Assembly: GCF_004197395.1 (NCBI RefSeq)
Contig: NZ_SELS01000030.1
Span: 1-64,000, forward strand
Direction: 5' to 3'
Origin: Paraburkholderia sp. UYCP14C
GTDB taxonomy: Bacteria; Pseudomonadota; Gammaproteobacteria; Burkholderiales; Burkholderiaceae
Length of the DNA: 64,000 bases
A program made the position numbers and the translations under genes. Positions within the stretch are counted from its first letter, which is position 1, and each line of letters opens with the position of its first letter. Below the pieces are notes generated by a model. It was not told the origin of the DNA and ran no database searches. It saw only the letters and a program-made list of their open reading frames with translations. This document shows, piece by piece, positions 35,133-43,363 of the stretch.

Positions 35133-35695
35133 GCGACACGCCGCCCGATCCGGACGCCGAGCTGATCGCGCGGGTGGGCCGCGAGGAGCCCGGCGCGGTG
35201 CGCTCGCTGGTTGCGCGCAAGCTGCCGCGGCTGCTCGCGCTCGCCACGCGCATGCTCGGCGATCGCATGGAAGCGGAGGACGTCGCGCAGGAGGTATTCG
35301 TGCGAATCTGGAAACAGGCGGCCCGCTGGCGTGAAGGCGAAGCGAAGTTCGACACGTGGATGCACCGGGTCGCGCTCAATCTTTGCTATGACCGTCTGCG
35401 CGGCCAGCGCGAAGACCCGAGCGACGAACTGCCCGACCCGGCCGATCCCGCCGCGCCACCCGACGCGCGGCTGGAAGCACGTGCCGAGCACGCGCGTGTG
35501 CGCACGGCGCTCGCCGCGCTGCCGGCGCGACAGCGCGAAGCGCTCGTGCTGACCTATTACCAGGAGATGTCGAACGTCGACGCTGCCGCCTTGCTGGGCG
35601 TCAGCGTCGACGCGCTGGAAAGTCTGCTGACCCGCGCGCGCCGCAACCTGCGCGCTCAACTGGCCGGCAGCGGCCTTAGCAAGGACAAGCCATGA
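35129..35695 (+). CDS. ECF-family RNA polymerase sigma factor
   Basis: 188 residues. Sigma region 2 is visible as LPRLLALATRMLGDRMEAEDVAQEVFVRIWKQAARW with the following FDTWMHRVALNLCYDRLR. Region 4 is LPARQREALVLTYYQEMSNVDAAALLGVSVDALESLLTRARRNLRAQL. The TTG start at 35129 overlaps the stop of the Arg-rich leader frame and has GGAG 10 bases upstream. The next gene begins within its last 4 bases (ATGA), and a third gene overlaps in the same manner. The three form a sigma, anti-sigma-like membrane protein and periplasmic sensor set as in metal-responsive ECF systems (Cnr/Ncc type). It presumably switches on its own operon and other targets. Confidence 0.85.
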   Translation: MSDTPPDPDAELIARVGREEPGAVRSLVARKLPRLLALATRMLGDRMEAEDVAQEVFVRIWKQAARWREGEAKFDTWMHRVALNLCYDRLRGQREDPSDELPDPADPAAPPDARLEARAEHARVRTALAALPARQREALVLTYYQEMSNVDAAALLGVSVDALESLLTRARRNLRAQLAGSGLSKDKP

Positions 35696-36108
35696 CGCCC
35701 GAAAGATTCCATCAGATCGTTGCAGCGTACGGCGCCGACGCGCGTCGCTGGCCGGAGCGCGAACGCGAGGCCGCGCAGACATGGGCGCGCGCGCATCGCG
35801 CCGAAGCCGACGCGGCGTTGAGCGACGCGGCCGGCCTCGACGCATGGCTCGGCGCCGACCAGCTCGAGCCGCCGAGCCTCGAACTGCAGCGTCGCATCAT
35901 CGACGGCGCGCCGTCGCGCCGCCCGGCCGCGCGCTGGCGTTTATGGTGGTCGGGCGCGGCGGTCGCAGGGGTCGGGCTGCTCGGTGGCGTGGCGGGCGCG
36001 TTCGCGGTGTCGTTCTTCGTGCTGACCGAGAACGCGCCGGTCGTGCATGAGTCCTCGTATCTGACTTCGAGCTTCGGCGGCAGCTCCGCCGATTGGAGCG
36101 GCGAATGA
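35692..36108 (+). CDS. Putative anti-sigma / single-pass membrane protein
   Basis: 138 residues: a charged cytoplasmic N-terminal part (MTPERFHQIVAAYGADARRWPEREREAAQ), one membrane helix at about residues 88-111 (GAAVAGVGLLGGVAGAFAVSFFVL) and a short Ser-rich periplasmic tail. The FHQIVAAYGADARRWP opening is shared by many short proteins encoded right after ECF sigma genes in proteobacteria. Topology and gene order suggest an anti-sigma factor, though no zinc-binding ZAS motif is present. Overlaps both neighbours by 4 bases (ATGA). Confidence 0.65.
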   Translation: MTPERFHQIVAAYGADARRWPEREREAAQTWARAHRAEADAALSDAAGLDAWLGADQLEPPSLELQRRIIDGAPSRRPAARWRLWWSGAAVAGVGLLGGVAGAFAVSFFVLTENAPVVHESSYLTSSFGGSSADWSGE

Positions 36109-36617
36109 AAGGGTGCTCGTGGAAATCTGCGCTGCTGGGCTCCGCGGTGCTCAACGTGTTCCTGCTCGGCGCGATCGCCGGCGGCGCGTATCAGTGGTTC
36201 GCCGCGCACGGTGCGAATCAGCCGGCGGCCGCACAGGACCAGCGCGCGCTGCGATTCGCCGCCGAGCCGCTGTCCGCGCAGCAGCGGCAGGCGTTCCTCG
36301 ACGGTTTGAAGAACGCGCGGCGCGACGGGCGCGAGTATGCGCGCGACGCTCGCGAAGGGCGTCGCGAGGTGCTGCGTCTGCTGGCCGCTCCGCAGTTCGA
36401 TCGCGCCGCGCTCGATGCCGCGCTCGCGCGCACCCGCGCGGCCGACAGCAGCCTGCGCGCGATGGTCGAAGCGAGCGTCGCCGATTTCGCGGCGACGCTG
36501 ACGCCCGCGGAGCGCGTCGAATTCGCCGAGAGTCTGAAACTGCGCGGGCAGTGGCGCGAAGCGCAGGCGGCGCCGAACGCGAAGAAGCCGGCGGCGAATG
36601 CCGCGTCGGGCGAATAA
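36105..36617 (+). CDS. Periplasmic metal-resistance/sensor-like protein
   Basis: 170 residues from the ATG at 36105, which overlaps the upstream stop. An N-terminal membrane anchor (SALLGSAVLNVFLLGAIAGGA) precedes an all-helical domain. Its pattern of AREGRREVLRLLAAPQFDRAALDAALARTRAADSSLRAMVEASVADFAATLTPAERVEFA is that of the Metal_resist/CnrX/ZraP-like (CpxP-like) family. Such proteins sense periplasmic metal or envelope stress. Clear His/Met metal-binding clusters are not seen here, so the ligand is open. Together with the two upstream genes it forms a trans-envelope signalling unit. Confidence 0.7.
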   Translation: MKGCSWKSALLGSAVLNVFLLGAIAGGAYQWFAAHGANQPAAAQDQRALRFAAEPLSAQQRQAFLDGLKNARRDGREYARDAREGRREVLRLLAAPQFDRAALDAALARTRAADSSLRAMVEASVADFAATLTPAERVEFAESLKLRGQWREAQAAPNAKKPAANAASGE

Positions 36618-36700
36618 AAAAATGTGTGCGATGGCGACGGATTTCGGCATGCCGGCCGTTTAACGGACATGCAGGCGTCCGACCTGCCGACGAGGATCGT

Positions 36701-38221
36701 ATGGCCAACTCACCGAACCTGAATGCCGCGGCGATCGCACTGAACCGCTTCGGCCTCGGCGCACGCGCCGACGACACGCCGCCCGCCGATCCGAAGGCCT
36801 GGTTGCTCGCGCAGTTCGAGCAGTATCAGCCGCGACCGGATGCGTGGGCGAACCAGCCCGATTCGATTGCGTTGTCGACGCAACTCGTGCAGCAACGCAT
36901 GCAGATAGAGCAGCAGGCGAAACAGAAGGCGGGCGAGCAGACCAACTCGAACCAGAGCGCGGCCAACACCGCAAGCAACACCGCAAGCAACGCCGCAGCC
37001 GCGAGCCAGAACGACGCGCAAACAGCGAAGCAGGCGGAACGCAAGGCGTTTCGCGTCGAAATCCTCGACCTGTACCGCTCGTCGGTCAATGCACGCGTCG
37101 CCAGTGCGCTGAGCACGCAGACTCCGTTCATCGAGCGTCTCGTGCATTTCTGGGCGAATCATTTCGCGGTGTCGACGGAAAAGCCCGGCGTCGCGGCGCT
37201 CGCCGGGTCGTTCGAAGCGGAGGCGATTCGCCCGCACGTGCTCGGCCGTTTCGAGGACATGCTGGTGGCCGTCGAGCGTCATCCGGCCATGCAACTGTTC
37301 CTCGATCAGACCCGCTCGGTGGGTCCCGACAGCATGGCCGCGCTGCGCGCCGCGCAACGCAATCCGGACAACAAACGCGGACTCAACGAGAACCTCGCGC
37401 GCGAGATCATGGAGCTGCATACGCTCGGCGTGCGCAGCGGCTATAGCCAGGACGACGTGACCGAGTTCGCGCGCGCGCTGACCGGCTGGAGTCTCGTCGG
37501 CAATCCGGGGAACGGCGGCGCCAATGCGAACCGGCGCGCACTGGAGCAGAACGGCCCCCCCGGCAGCTTCGTGTTTCGCCCCGCGCTGCACGAGCCCGGC
37601 TCGCGCACGATCATGGGACGCCGCTACGACGAAGCCGGCGAACAGCAGGCGCTCGCGATCCTGCACGACCTCGCGCATGCGCCGGCCACCGCGCAGCATA
37701 TCGGCAACAAGCTCGCGCGCCATTTCATCGCCGACAATCCGCCGGCTGGCGTCAGCGAACGTCTGGCCGATGCGTTCGCGCGCAGCGACGGCGATCTGCC
37801 GACCGTCTACCGCGCGTTGATCGACACGCCGCAAGCGTGGTCGGCAAGTGCGGTGAAGTTCAAGACGCCGTGGGAGTGGACCATTTCGTCGATGCGCGGG
37901 CTCGGCTGGCACGACCTCGGCAATCTGCAAAGCGCGCCGATCCTCACGCAGCTCGGCCAGCCGGTGTGGCGTCCCGGTTCGCCCGCGGGCTACGACGATA
38001 TCGCCGCGAGTTGGGCCGCGCCCGATGCGCTCGTGCGCCGCGTCGAAGTCGCGCAACGTTTCGCCGCGCGCGTCGGCGACCAGCTCGATGCGCGCGCGCT
38101 CGGCCAGATCTTGCTGGCTGGCTCGCTCAGCGAACCGACGGCGACGGCGGTGTCGCGCGCGGAAAGCGGGTCGACCGCGATCGCGTTGCTGCTCGTATCG
38201 CCTGATTTTCAACGGAGGTAA
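36701..38221 (+). CDS. DUF1800 family protein
   Basis: 506 residues from the ATG at 36701 (GAGGA 6 bases upstream). The frame is open far upstream, but only as a shadow of the preceding gene. DUF1800 features are ALNRFGLGARADD, FIERLVHFWANHFAVS, RGLNENLAREIMELHTLGVRSGYSQDDVTEFARALTGWS, HIGNKLARHFIADNPP and MRGLGW. A low-complexity Ala/Ser/Asn insert with a 12-bp tandem repeat lies near residues 80-105. The family is nearly always paired with DUF1501, as here (5 bases to the next gene). Function is not established; export or cell-surface roles have been proposed for the pair. Confidence 0.85.
   Translation: MANSPNLNAAAIALNRFGLGARADDTPPADPKAWLLAQFEQYQPRPDAWANQPDSIALSTQLVQQRMQIEQQAKQKAGEQTNSNQSAANTASNTASNAAAASQNDAQTAKQAERKAFRVEILDLYRSSVNARVASALSTQTPFIERLVHFWANHFAVSTEKPGVAALAGSFEAEAIRPHVLGRFEDMLVAVERHPAMQLFLDQTRSVGPDSMAALRAAQRNPDNKRGLNENLAREIMELHTLGVRSGYSQDDVTEFARALTGWSLVGNPGNGGANANRRALEQNGPPGSFVFRPALHEPGSRTIMGRRYDEAGEQQALAILHDLAHAPATAQHIGNKLARHFIADNPPAGVSERLADAFARSDGDLPTVYRALIDTPQAWSASAVKFKTPWEWTISSMRGLGWHDLGNLQSAPILTQLGQPVWRPGSPAGYDDIAASWAAPDALVRRVEVAQRFAARVGDQLDARALGQILLAGSLSEPTATAVSRAESGSTAIALLLVSPDFQRR
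36964..36999 (+). repeat. 12-bp tandem repeat in DUF1800 gene
   Basis: Three copies of a 12-base unit (CAACACCGCAAG twice, then CAACGCCGCAGC) encode Asn/Ala/Ser-rich low complexity (NTASNTASNAAA). A possible site of slipped-strand length variation that keeps frame. Confidence 0.8.
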
Positions 38222-38226
38222 ATGCC

Positions 38227-39375
38227 ATGCTGTCACGCCGCCAGTTTCTGAGCGTCGCTGCCGCCGGTGCCGGCGCACTGCTCGTGTCGCCGCGGATTGC
38301 GTTCGCGCATGTCGCGACCGAACGCCGCTTCGTGTTCGTGATCCAGCGTGGTGCCGCGGATGGGCTGAACATCGTCGTGCCGTACGCGGACCCCGCGTAT
38401 GCGACGCTGCGCGGTCCGCTCGCGATCGATGCGTCGAACGCGCCGCATCTGGACGGCACGTTCGCTTTGCATCCGGCGCTCGCGCAGATGGCGAAGCTGT
38501 ATGCGCAGCGCGAGATGTTGTTCGTTCACGCGATTGCCTCGCCGTATCGCGACCGCTCGCATTTCGACGGACAAAACGTGCTGGAAACCGGCGGCACGTC
38601 GCCGTATCAGATGAAGGACGGCTGGCTCAACCGGCTCGCCGCGCAATTGCCCGCCACCCGGGAAAACGCAATTGCGTTCGCGCCGACCGTGCCGATGGCG
38701 CTGCGCGGTCCCGCTTCGGTGACGTCGTATGCGCCGTCGGCGTTGCCGCAGGCGCCCGACGATCTGCTCGCGCGCGTGTCGCAGTTGTACGAGCAGGATG
38801 CGCAGTTGCGTCCGCTGTGGGAATCGGCGATGGCGGCCCGCGGCCTCGCGGGCGATGCGGGCGCGCGCCAGGACCCGGCGAGCCTCGGCAAGCTCGCGGC
38901 CAGTTTTCTGGCGCGCGACGACGGTCCGCGCATCGCGATGATCGTGACCGGCGGGTGGGACACGCACAGCGCGCAGAACGCGCGGCTCGCGAATCAGCTG
39001 AAGGCTCTGGATACGATGCTCGCGGCGTTGCGCGACGGCATGGGGACATCGTGGAGCAAAACCACGGTGCTGGTCGCGACGGAGTTCGGCAGGACCGCGG
39101 CCGCGAATGGCACGGGCGGCACCGATCACGGCACCGGGTCGGTCGCGATGGTGCTGGGCGGCTCGGTGCAGGGCGGACGCGTGATCGCGGATTGGCCGGG
39201 CCTCGCGCCGCATCAGTTGTATCAGTCGCGTGACCTGAGGCCGACCGCTTCGCTCGATGCGTTGATCGCCGGCACCGCGAGTGAAAGTCTCGGGCTCGAT
39301 CCTGAGCGGACCGCGGCGGCGCTGTTTGGTCGAACGGTGGCGGGCAGACCGATGACGGGCGTCGTGCGGGCGTGA
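38227..39375 (+). CDS. DUF1501 family protein with Tat signal
   Basis: 382 residues. The N-terminus MLSRRQFLSVAAAGAGALL is a twin-arginine signal, so the protein is exported folded. The body follows the DUF1501 pattern: FVFVIQRGAADGLNIVVPYADPAYATLR, RSHFDGQNVLETGG, VTGGWDTHSAQNARLANQLKALD, VATEFGRTAAANGTGGTDHGTGSVAMVLGG. DUF1501 belongs to the alkaline phosphatase/sulfatase-like superfamily but its reaction is unknown. It is encoded 5 bases after its usual partner DUF1800, downstream of the ECF sigma operon, which may regulate both. Confidence 0.87.
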   Translation: MLSRRQFLSVAAAGAGALLVSPRIAFAHVATERRFVFVIQRGAADGLNIVVPYADPAYATLRGPLAIDASNAPHLDGTFALHPALAQMAKLYAQREMLFVHAIASPYRDRSHFDGQNVLETGGTSPYQMKDGWLNRLAAQLPATRENAIAFAPTVPMALRGPASVTSYAPSALPQAPDDLLARVSQLYEQDAQLRPLWESAMAARGLAGDAGARQDPASLGKLAASFLARDDGPRIAMIVTGGWDTHSAQNARLANQLKALDTMLAALRDGMGTSWSKTTVLVATEFGRTAAANGTGGTDHGTGSVAMVLGGSVQGGRVIADWPGLAPHQLYQSRDLRPTASLDALIAGTASESLGLDPERTAAALFGRTVAGRPMTGVVRA

Positions 39376-39738
39376 TGCGTTGATTGAAAAACGGCGTGCG
39401 ATAGCGATGAAGAAGGCGTGACGGGTGATCGGGAGTTCGGTGTGAGAGCAGGTGTGAACGGGGGGCGGTGATCGAAGACGTGTGGGGGCGCGTGACCGAA
39501 GAGTCCGGCGCGCGAGGACTTGTGATCGCGGAAGACGGCGGTTCGCATTACAGCGGCCAAGCGAGTCACGGCAGTCGACGTCGCCCGCTTGGCTCCACGT
39601 TGTTCATCGGCGTGGCAAGCGACAGTATTGCGCTTGATCCGGAGCGCACGCGTCGCAGTCGTTCGCGGGGGGGAGGCGAAGCTGCTAAAGCGGCGGACGT
39701 CGCAATGACGTCCGCCCCTATCAACAAGCAGTGCGAAC
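39376..39738. other. Intergenic region between convergent genes
   Basis: No supported gene. The left 300 bases carry no recognisable signal. The right end holds a strong hairpin (39692-39716) that serves the minus-strand flavin reductase gene. Confidence 0.5.
39692..39716 (-). terminator. Hairpin terminator after flavin reductase gene
   Basis: Perfect 10-bp stem GGCGGACGTC/GACGTCCGCC with a 5-base loop, 22 bases beyond the minus-strand stop. The following minus-strand bases include only a short T run (GCTTTAG). Confidence 0.6.
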
Positions 39739-40284
39739 TCAGCGCGCGCAGGCGGACGCGTCGCATTGACTCGCCGCGACCGCATGCGTCGCGTGAACCG
39801 AGCGCTCGCCGACGCGATGATAGCGGCGTCCGTAGTAGATCAGCGCATCGCCCGCGCCCTGCGTGCGCGCGGCCTTCACCGCGCAGAAGAACACCGTGTG
39901 CGTGCCGACTTCGGTCACCGACTCGATCTCGCAGTCGAGCGACGCGAGTGCGTGCTGCAACACCGGCGCGCCGGTCGACAGAGTGTCCCATTGCGCGGCG
40001 GCGAAGCGTTCTTCGATTGCGAGCGCGCTGGTGGCGAAGTGCGCGGCCAGCGTCTGCTGCTCGGCGCTCAGCACGTTCACGCACAGCTTGCCGTTGGCAC
40101 GAAACGCCGCATTGTTGCGGCTGCCGCGGTTGATGCAGACGAGCAGCGTGGGCGGCTCGTCGGTGACGCCGCAGACCGCCGACGCGGTGCAGCCCGCAAG
40201 GCCGGCTTCGCCATCGCTGGTGATGATGTTGACGGCCGCGCCAAGACCGGCCATCGCGTCGCGGAACGTGCTCTTGTCAACCAT
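39739..40284 (-). CDS. Flavin reductase of two-component monooxygenase
   Basis: 181 residues of the flavin reductase (FMN-binding split barrel, HpaC/RutF/NtaB-like) family. Typical pieces are FRDAMAGLGAAVNIITSDGEAGLAGCTASAVCGVTDEPPTLLVCINRGSRNNAAFRANGKLCVNVL and the C-terminal DALIYYGRRYHRV. It uses NAD(P)H to reduce FMN and passes it to a partner oxygenase. The LLM-class monooxygenase gene ends 77 bases upstream on the same strand and is the obvious partner. Start ATG at 40284 is the first residue of the conserved domain. Confidence 0.87.
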   Translation of the reverse strand: MVDKSTFRDAMAGLGAAVNIITSDGEAGLAGCTASAVCGVTDEPPTLLVCINRGSRNNAAFRANGKLCVNVLSAEQQTLAAHFATSALAIEERFAAAQWDTLSTGAPVLQHALASLDCEIESVTEVGTHTVFFCAVKAARTQGAGDALIYYGRRYHRVGERSVHATHAVAASQCDASACAR

Positions 40285-40361
40285 GGGGGCCTCTCGCTGG
40301 AAGTCGGGGCGCCGCCGCATGACTTGCAGGCGACGGCGTTCGTTGAACAACGGTGGTCGCG

Positions 40362-41756
40362 TCAGCCGCGAGCCTCGTCGGCCGGTGCCGCTGCGCAAGC
40401 CGGCGAACGGAAGCGTGCCGCCGTATGGTTCTCGGGGAGCCGCGCATGGCCGAACAGTTTTTCGCGCAGCGTGCCGTCGCGATACGCGCGCTTGTACGCG
40501 CCACGTTCCTGCAGCAGCGGCACGACCAGTTCGATGAAGTCGTCGAAGCACTCCGGCACGACGGTGCGCGACAGATTGAAGCCGTCGACGCCGGTCTCCT
40601 CGGTCCACGCAATCAGCTCGTTCGCGATCTGCTCGGCCGAGCCGACGAGCGGCTGCTGGCGGCTGCCGAGCACCATCTGTTCGAGCAGCTTGCGCCTCGT
40701 CCATTGCGGACCGGCCGCGCGCGTCATCGCCTCGACGTTCGACACGATCGCCTGGCTCTTGCCGGTTTCGATCGGCTCGTCGAGGTCGTAGCGCGCGAAG
40801 TCGATGCCGAGCGATGCGGCCGCGTGCACCAGCGCCGCCTCCGAGCTCACATAGCGGCGGTACTCCGCGAATTTTTCCTGCGCTTCCTGATCGGTGCGGC
40901 CCGTGATCACGGTCTGGCCGAGCAGCACCTTGATGTCGTCGGCGCGGCGGCCGCCCGCGACCGTGTGTGCGCGAATGTCGTCGACGATCGTCTTGACGGC
41001 CGGCTTCGCCTGGCCGTTGACGAACACGCACTCGGCGTGTGCCGCCGCGAACTGTTTGCCGCGCGCCGACGAGCCGGCCTGATACAGCACCGGCGTGCGT
41101 TGCGGCGACGGCTCGGCCAGATGCATCGCATCGACGCGATACTGCTTGCCGTGGTGATGGATCACGTGGACTTTCGACGCGTCAGCGTAGACGCCCTGCG
41201 CCTTGTCGCGCAGCACCGCGCCGTCTTCCCAGCTGCATTCCCACAGCTTGTACACAAGCTCCATGTACTCGTCGGCGAGATCGTAGCGGTCGTCGTGCGC
41301 CATCTGGCCGCTCAGGCCGATCGCGCGCGAGGCGCTGTCCAGATAGCCGGTCACGATGTTCCAGCCGACCCGGCCGCGCGTCAGGTGATCGAGCGTCGAC
41401 ATGCGGCGCGCGAACAGAAACGGCTGCTCGACCGACAGATTCGACGTGACGCCGAACGACAGATGTCGGGTGACCGCGGCCATCGCAGGAATCAGCAGCG
41501 TCGGATCATTGACCGGCACCTGCACGGCGCCGCGGATCGCTGCGTCGGGACTGCCGCCGTAGACGTCGTAGACGCCGACCACGTCCGCGAAAAAGATGCC
41601 GTCGAACAGGCCCGCTTCGAGCTTGCGCGCGTAGTCGGTCCAGTACTGCAGATCGGTGTAGCGCGTGGACTGGTCGCGCGGATGGGTCCATAGCCCTTGC
41701 TGGATGTGGCCTACGCAGTTCATGTCGAACGCGTTGAGAACGATTTCCTTCGGCAT
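40362..41756 (-). CDS. FMN-dependent monooxygenase, NtaA/SnaA/DszA family
   Basis: 464 residues from ATG 41756 (MPKEIVLNAFDMNCVGHIQQGLW). Luciferase-like TIM barrel typical of the NtaA/SnaA/SoxA/DszA group: WTDYARKLEAGLFDGIFFADVVGVYDVYGG, SNLSVEQPFLFARRMSTLDHLTRGRVGWNIVTGYLDSA, HDDRYDLADEYMELVYKLWECSWEDGAVLRD, and TPVLYQAGSSARGKQFAAAHAECVFV. Such enzymes oxidise sulfur or nitrogen compounds (aminopolycarboxylates, dibenzothiophene sulfone and similar) using FMNH2 from a reductase, which is encoded next. The gene is divergent from an XRE-cupin regulator, with a promoter and operator-like palindrome between. The substrate is unknown. Confidence 0.85.
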   Translation of the reverse strand: MPKEIVLNAFDMNCVGHIQQGLWTHPRDQSTRYTDLQYWTDYARKLEAGLFDGIFFADVVGVYDVYGGSPDAAIRGAVQVPVNDPTLLIPAMAAVTRHLSFGVTSNLSVEQPFLFARRMSTLDHLTRGRVGWNIVTGYLDSASRAIGLSGQMAHDDRYDLADEYMELVYKLWECSWEDGAVLRDKAQGVYADASKVHVIHHHGKQYRVDAMHLAEPSPQRTPVLYQAGSSARGKQFAAAHAECVFVNGQAKPAVKTIVDDIRAHTVAGGRRADDIKVLLGQTVITGRTDQEAQEKFAEYRRYVSSEAALVHAAASLGIDFARYDLDEPIETGKSQAIVSNVEAMTRAAGPQWTRRKLLEQMVLGSRQQPLVGSAEQIANELIAWTEETGVDGFNLSRTVVPECFDDFIELVVPLLQERGAYKRAYRDGTLREKLFGHARLPENHTAARFRSPACAAAPADEARG

Positions 41757-41802
41757 GGTGTGTTCCGTCTGATGAGCGGGTTCGGACGATGGCGTTGCGT
41801 TT

Positions 41803-41831
41803 AATATAGTGGACGAAAAATCACTATGCAA
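41803..41831 (-). promoter_or_regulatory. Promoter and operator-like palindrome for monooxygenase operon
   Basis: On the minus strand TTGCAT (41826-41831), a 17-base spacer and TATATT (41803-41808, 5 of 6 to consensus) make a plausible promoter. An inverted repeat ATAGTG/CACTAT (41806-41811 and 41822-41827, 10-base spacer) overlaps both elements, placed as a repressor or activator site would be. Confidence 0.45.
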
Positions 41832-41901
41832 GACTTTATTCGGTGGCGCGGGTGAGTGCGCTTTGAGCGCCGTTTGACCGCCCGCGGCCGCTTCGCATCG
41901 A

Positions 41902-41907
41902 TATAAT
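41902..41907 (+). promoter_or_regulatory. Candidate -10 element of the XRE-cupin gene
   Basis: A perfect TATAAT at 41902-41907, 35 bases before the ATG. No good -35 lies at the standard distance (TTGACC at 41874 is 22 bases away), so the promoter may need an activator or be weak. Confidence 0.35.
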
Positions 41908-41941
41908 TTCGCCGTACTCACCTCAGCATCACGCCCCCACC

Positions 41942-42511
41942 ATGTCCGAATCCTCCGCCATCGATCTGACCCAGGCGATCTCCGCGCGCGTGAAGACCGA
42001 GCGCGAGGCGCGCAACTGGTCGCTCGCCGAGCTGGCCGAGCGCTCGGGTGTGTCGAAGGCGATGATCAGCAAGATCGAGCGCGGCGAGGCGAGTCCGACC
42101 GCGACGGTGCTCGGGCGGCTGTCGGGCGCGTTCGGGCTGACACTGTCGACGTTGCTCGCACTCGCCGAGCAGACCGGCGAGCGGCTCGTGCGTCACGCGG
42201 ACCAGTCGCTGTGGGAAGACCCCGAAACCGGCTACACGCGGCGGCGTATTTCACCGCCGACCGGCGGCGTGCTGGAACTGCTCGAAATCGAATTGCCGAT
42301 TGGGGTGAGGGTGCCTTATCCGTCGGATGCGTTCGTGTTTCAGCATCAGCAGATCTGGGTCACGCAAGGGGTGCTGACGTTTCGCGAGGGCTCGCTGACG
42401 TACCGGCTCGAAGCGGGGGACTGCCTGCAACTCGGTGCGCCGGTCGAATGCGAGTTCTTCAATGGAGGCACCGAGGTGTGTAGATATGTGGTGGGCCTGG
42501 TGCGGCGCTGA
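41942..42511 (+). CDS. XRE-cupin transcriptional regulator
   Basis: 189 residues. The N-terminal helix-turn-helix is SLAELAERSGVSKAMISKIERGEASPTATVLGRLSGAFGLTLSTLL (about residues 27-72). The C-terminal cupin holds VFQHQQIWVTQGVLTFREGSLTYRLEAGDCLQLGAPVECEFFNG, a likely small-molecule or metal-binding barrel. XRE-cupin proteins usually control a neighbouring catabolic operon in response to its substrate. Here the divergent monooxygenase/flavin reductase pair is the obvious target, with an ATAGTG-N10-CACTAT palindrome in the shared 185-base region. Confidence 0.88.
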   Translation: MSESSAIDLTQAISARVKTEREARNWSLAELAERSGVSKAMISKIERGEASPTATVLGRLSGAFGLTLSTLLALAEQTGERLVRHADQSLWEDPETGYTRRRISPPTGGVLELLEIELPIGVRVPYPSDAFVFQHQQIWVTQGVLTFREGSLTYRLEAGDCLQLGAPVECEFFNGGTEVCRYVVGLVRR

Positions 42512-42638
42512 CGTGTGCCAGGATATGCCAGGTTGTGTCCAGCGGTCCGGATAGCAGAACGAGGACCAGGGATTAGCGGGAGACACCGCATGCAACGCAG
42601 GTTCGCGGCGCTCCCGTTTGTGAGTCGAATGCCGACAC

Positions 42639-43001
42639 TCAGCTTCCACCACCTCCGCGGGACGGGAAGTTCAGCGTGAGCTTGTTGTTCACCGAGGTCA
42701 CGCCTGGCACGCCTTTCGTCACGTCGGCGGCCTGCTGGATCATGCCGCTCTCAGGCACTGAGCCGCTCAACGTCACTGCGCCGCCGCGCGCCCGCACGAA
42801 CACGTTCGACACGTTGAAGCCCTGCGCTCTCGCGAGCGCGTGCCGCACGTCGCGGCCGAGCTTGCGATCCGCCGCGCGCGTCGATGGGGCCTTCGCGGCC
42901 GGCGCGGCAGCCATGGCGTCGCTCGCCTGGGCATAGGCGCTGGATGCGGTCGCCACGCACAGGGCAATACCGAGCGCCTTCAAAAGATTGAGTGTTTTCA
43001 C
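42639..43001 (-). CDS. Secreted BON-domain protein
   Basis: 120 residues: Sec signal peptide (MKTLNLLKALGIALCVATA, cleavage near AYAQ), an Ala-rich linker, then one BON domain (DRKLGRDVRHALARAQGFNVSNVFVRARGGAVTLSGSVPESGMIQQAADVTKGVPGVTSVNNKLTL) and a Gly-rich tail. BON domains bind phospholipid and occur in envelope-stress proteins (OsmY-like). Probably a periplasmic protein protecting the membrane. It is a single gene on the minus strand, with a 362-base upstream region shared with the IclR gene. Confidence 0.87.
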   Translation of the reverse strand: MKTLNLLKALGIALCVATASSAYAQASDAMAAAPAAKAPSTRAADRKLGRDVRHALARAQGFNVSNVFVRARGGAVTLSGSVPESGMIQQAADVTKGVPGVTSVNNKLTLNFPSRGGGGS

Positions 43002-43363
43002 GGTTTCACCATCCTCGATAAGTTGAGTTCGCTTCGTTGCATGTTAAAAACGTCGCGCTTTGTCGAGCTGGTCTGGACTCTGGGAAGCGGCTGTCTTGTA
43101 GATGAGTGGCGGTCGCGGCGCTTCCGGCGCGCTTAAACGATACTCCAGGCAGCGCGGTGCCACTGAAAATTCTGGCGCGACGCACGCGGAAAGCGGTGTC
43201 GCGCCGGTTTCGACGCGCTGTTTTGCATCCGCGACGCACCCCGCGCACACGTCAAGAACGTCCCACGTTTCAGACTATAATTCCGCATCCCGGATCGTGA
43301 CGATCCATCCCACGGCGCGCATCATCATCAGCAGGCGGCCGTTTCGCGGGAGCCTGATTCGCC
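43002..43363. other. Divergent intergenic region between BON and IclR genes
   Basis: No gene is supported. It must contain the promoters of both divergent genes, but I could not pick a convincing -35/-10 pair. A GGGAG near 43344 serves the TTG start of the IclR gene. Confidence 0.4.

Noticed and set aside
36113-36700. Upstream extension of the DUF1800 frame by 196 codons
   Set aside because: It is antiphase to the metal-sensor gene in the same bases. The DUF1800 homology and a GAGGA site support the ATG at 36701.
42512-42638. Short direct repeats (TGCCAGGATATGCCAGG) considered as a repeat array
   Set aside because: Only two partial copies of a few bases; nothing CRISPR-like or regularly spaced.
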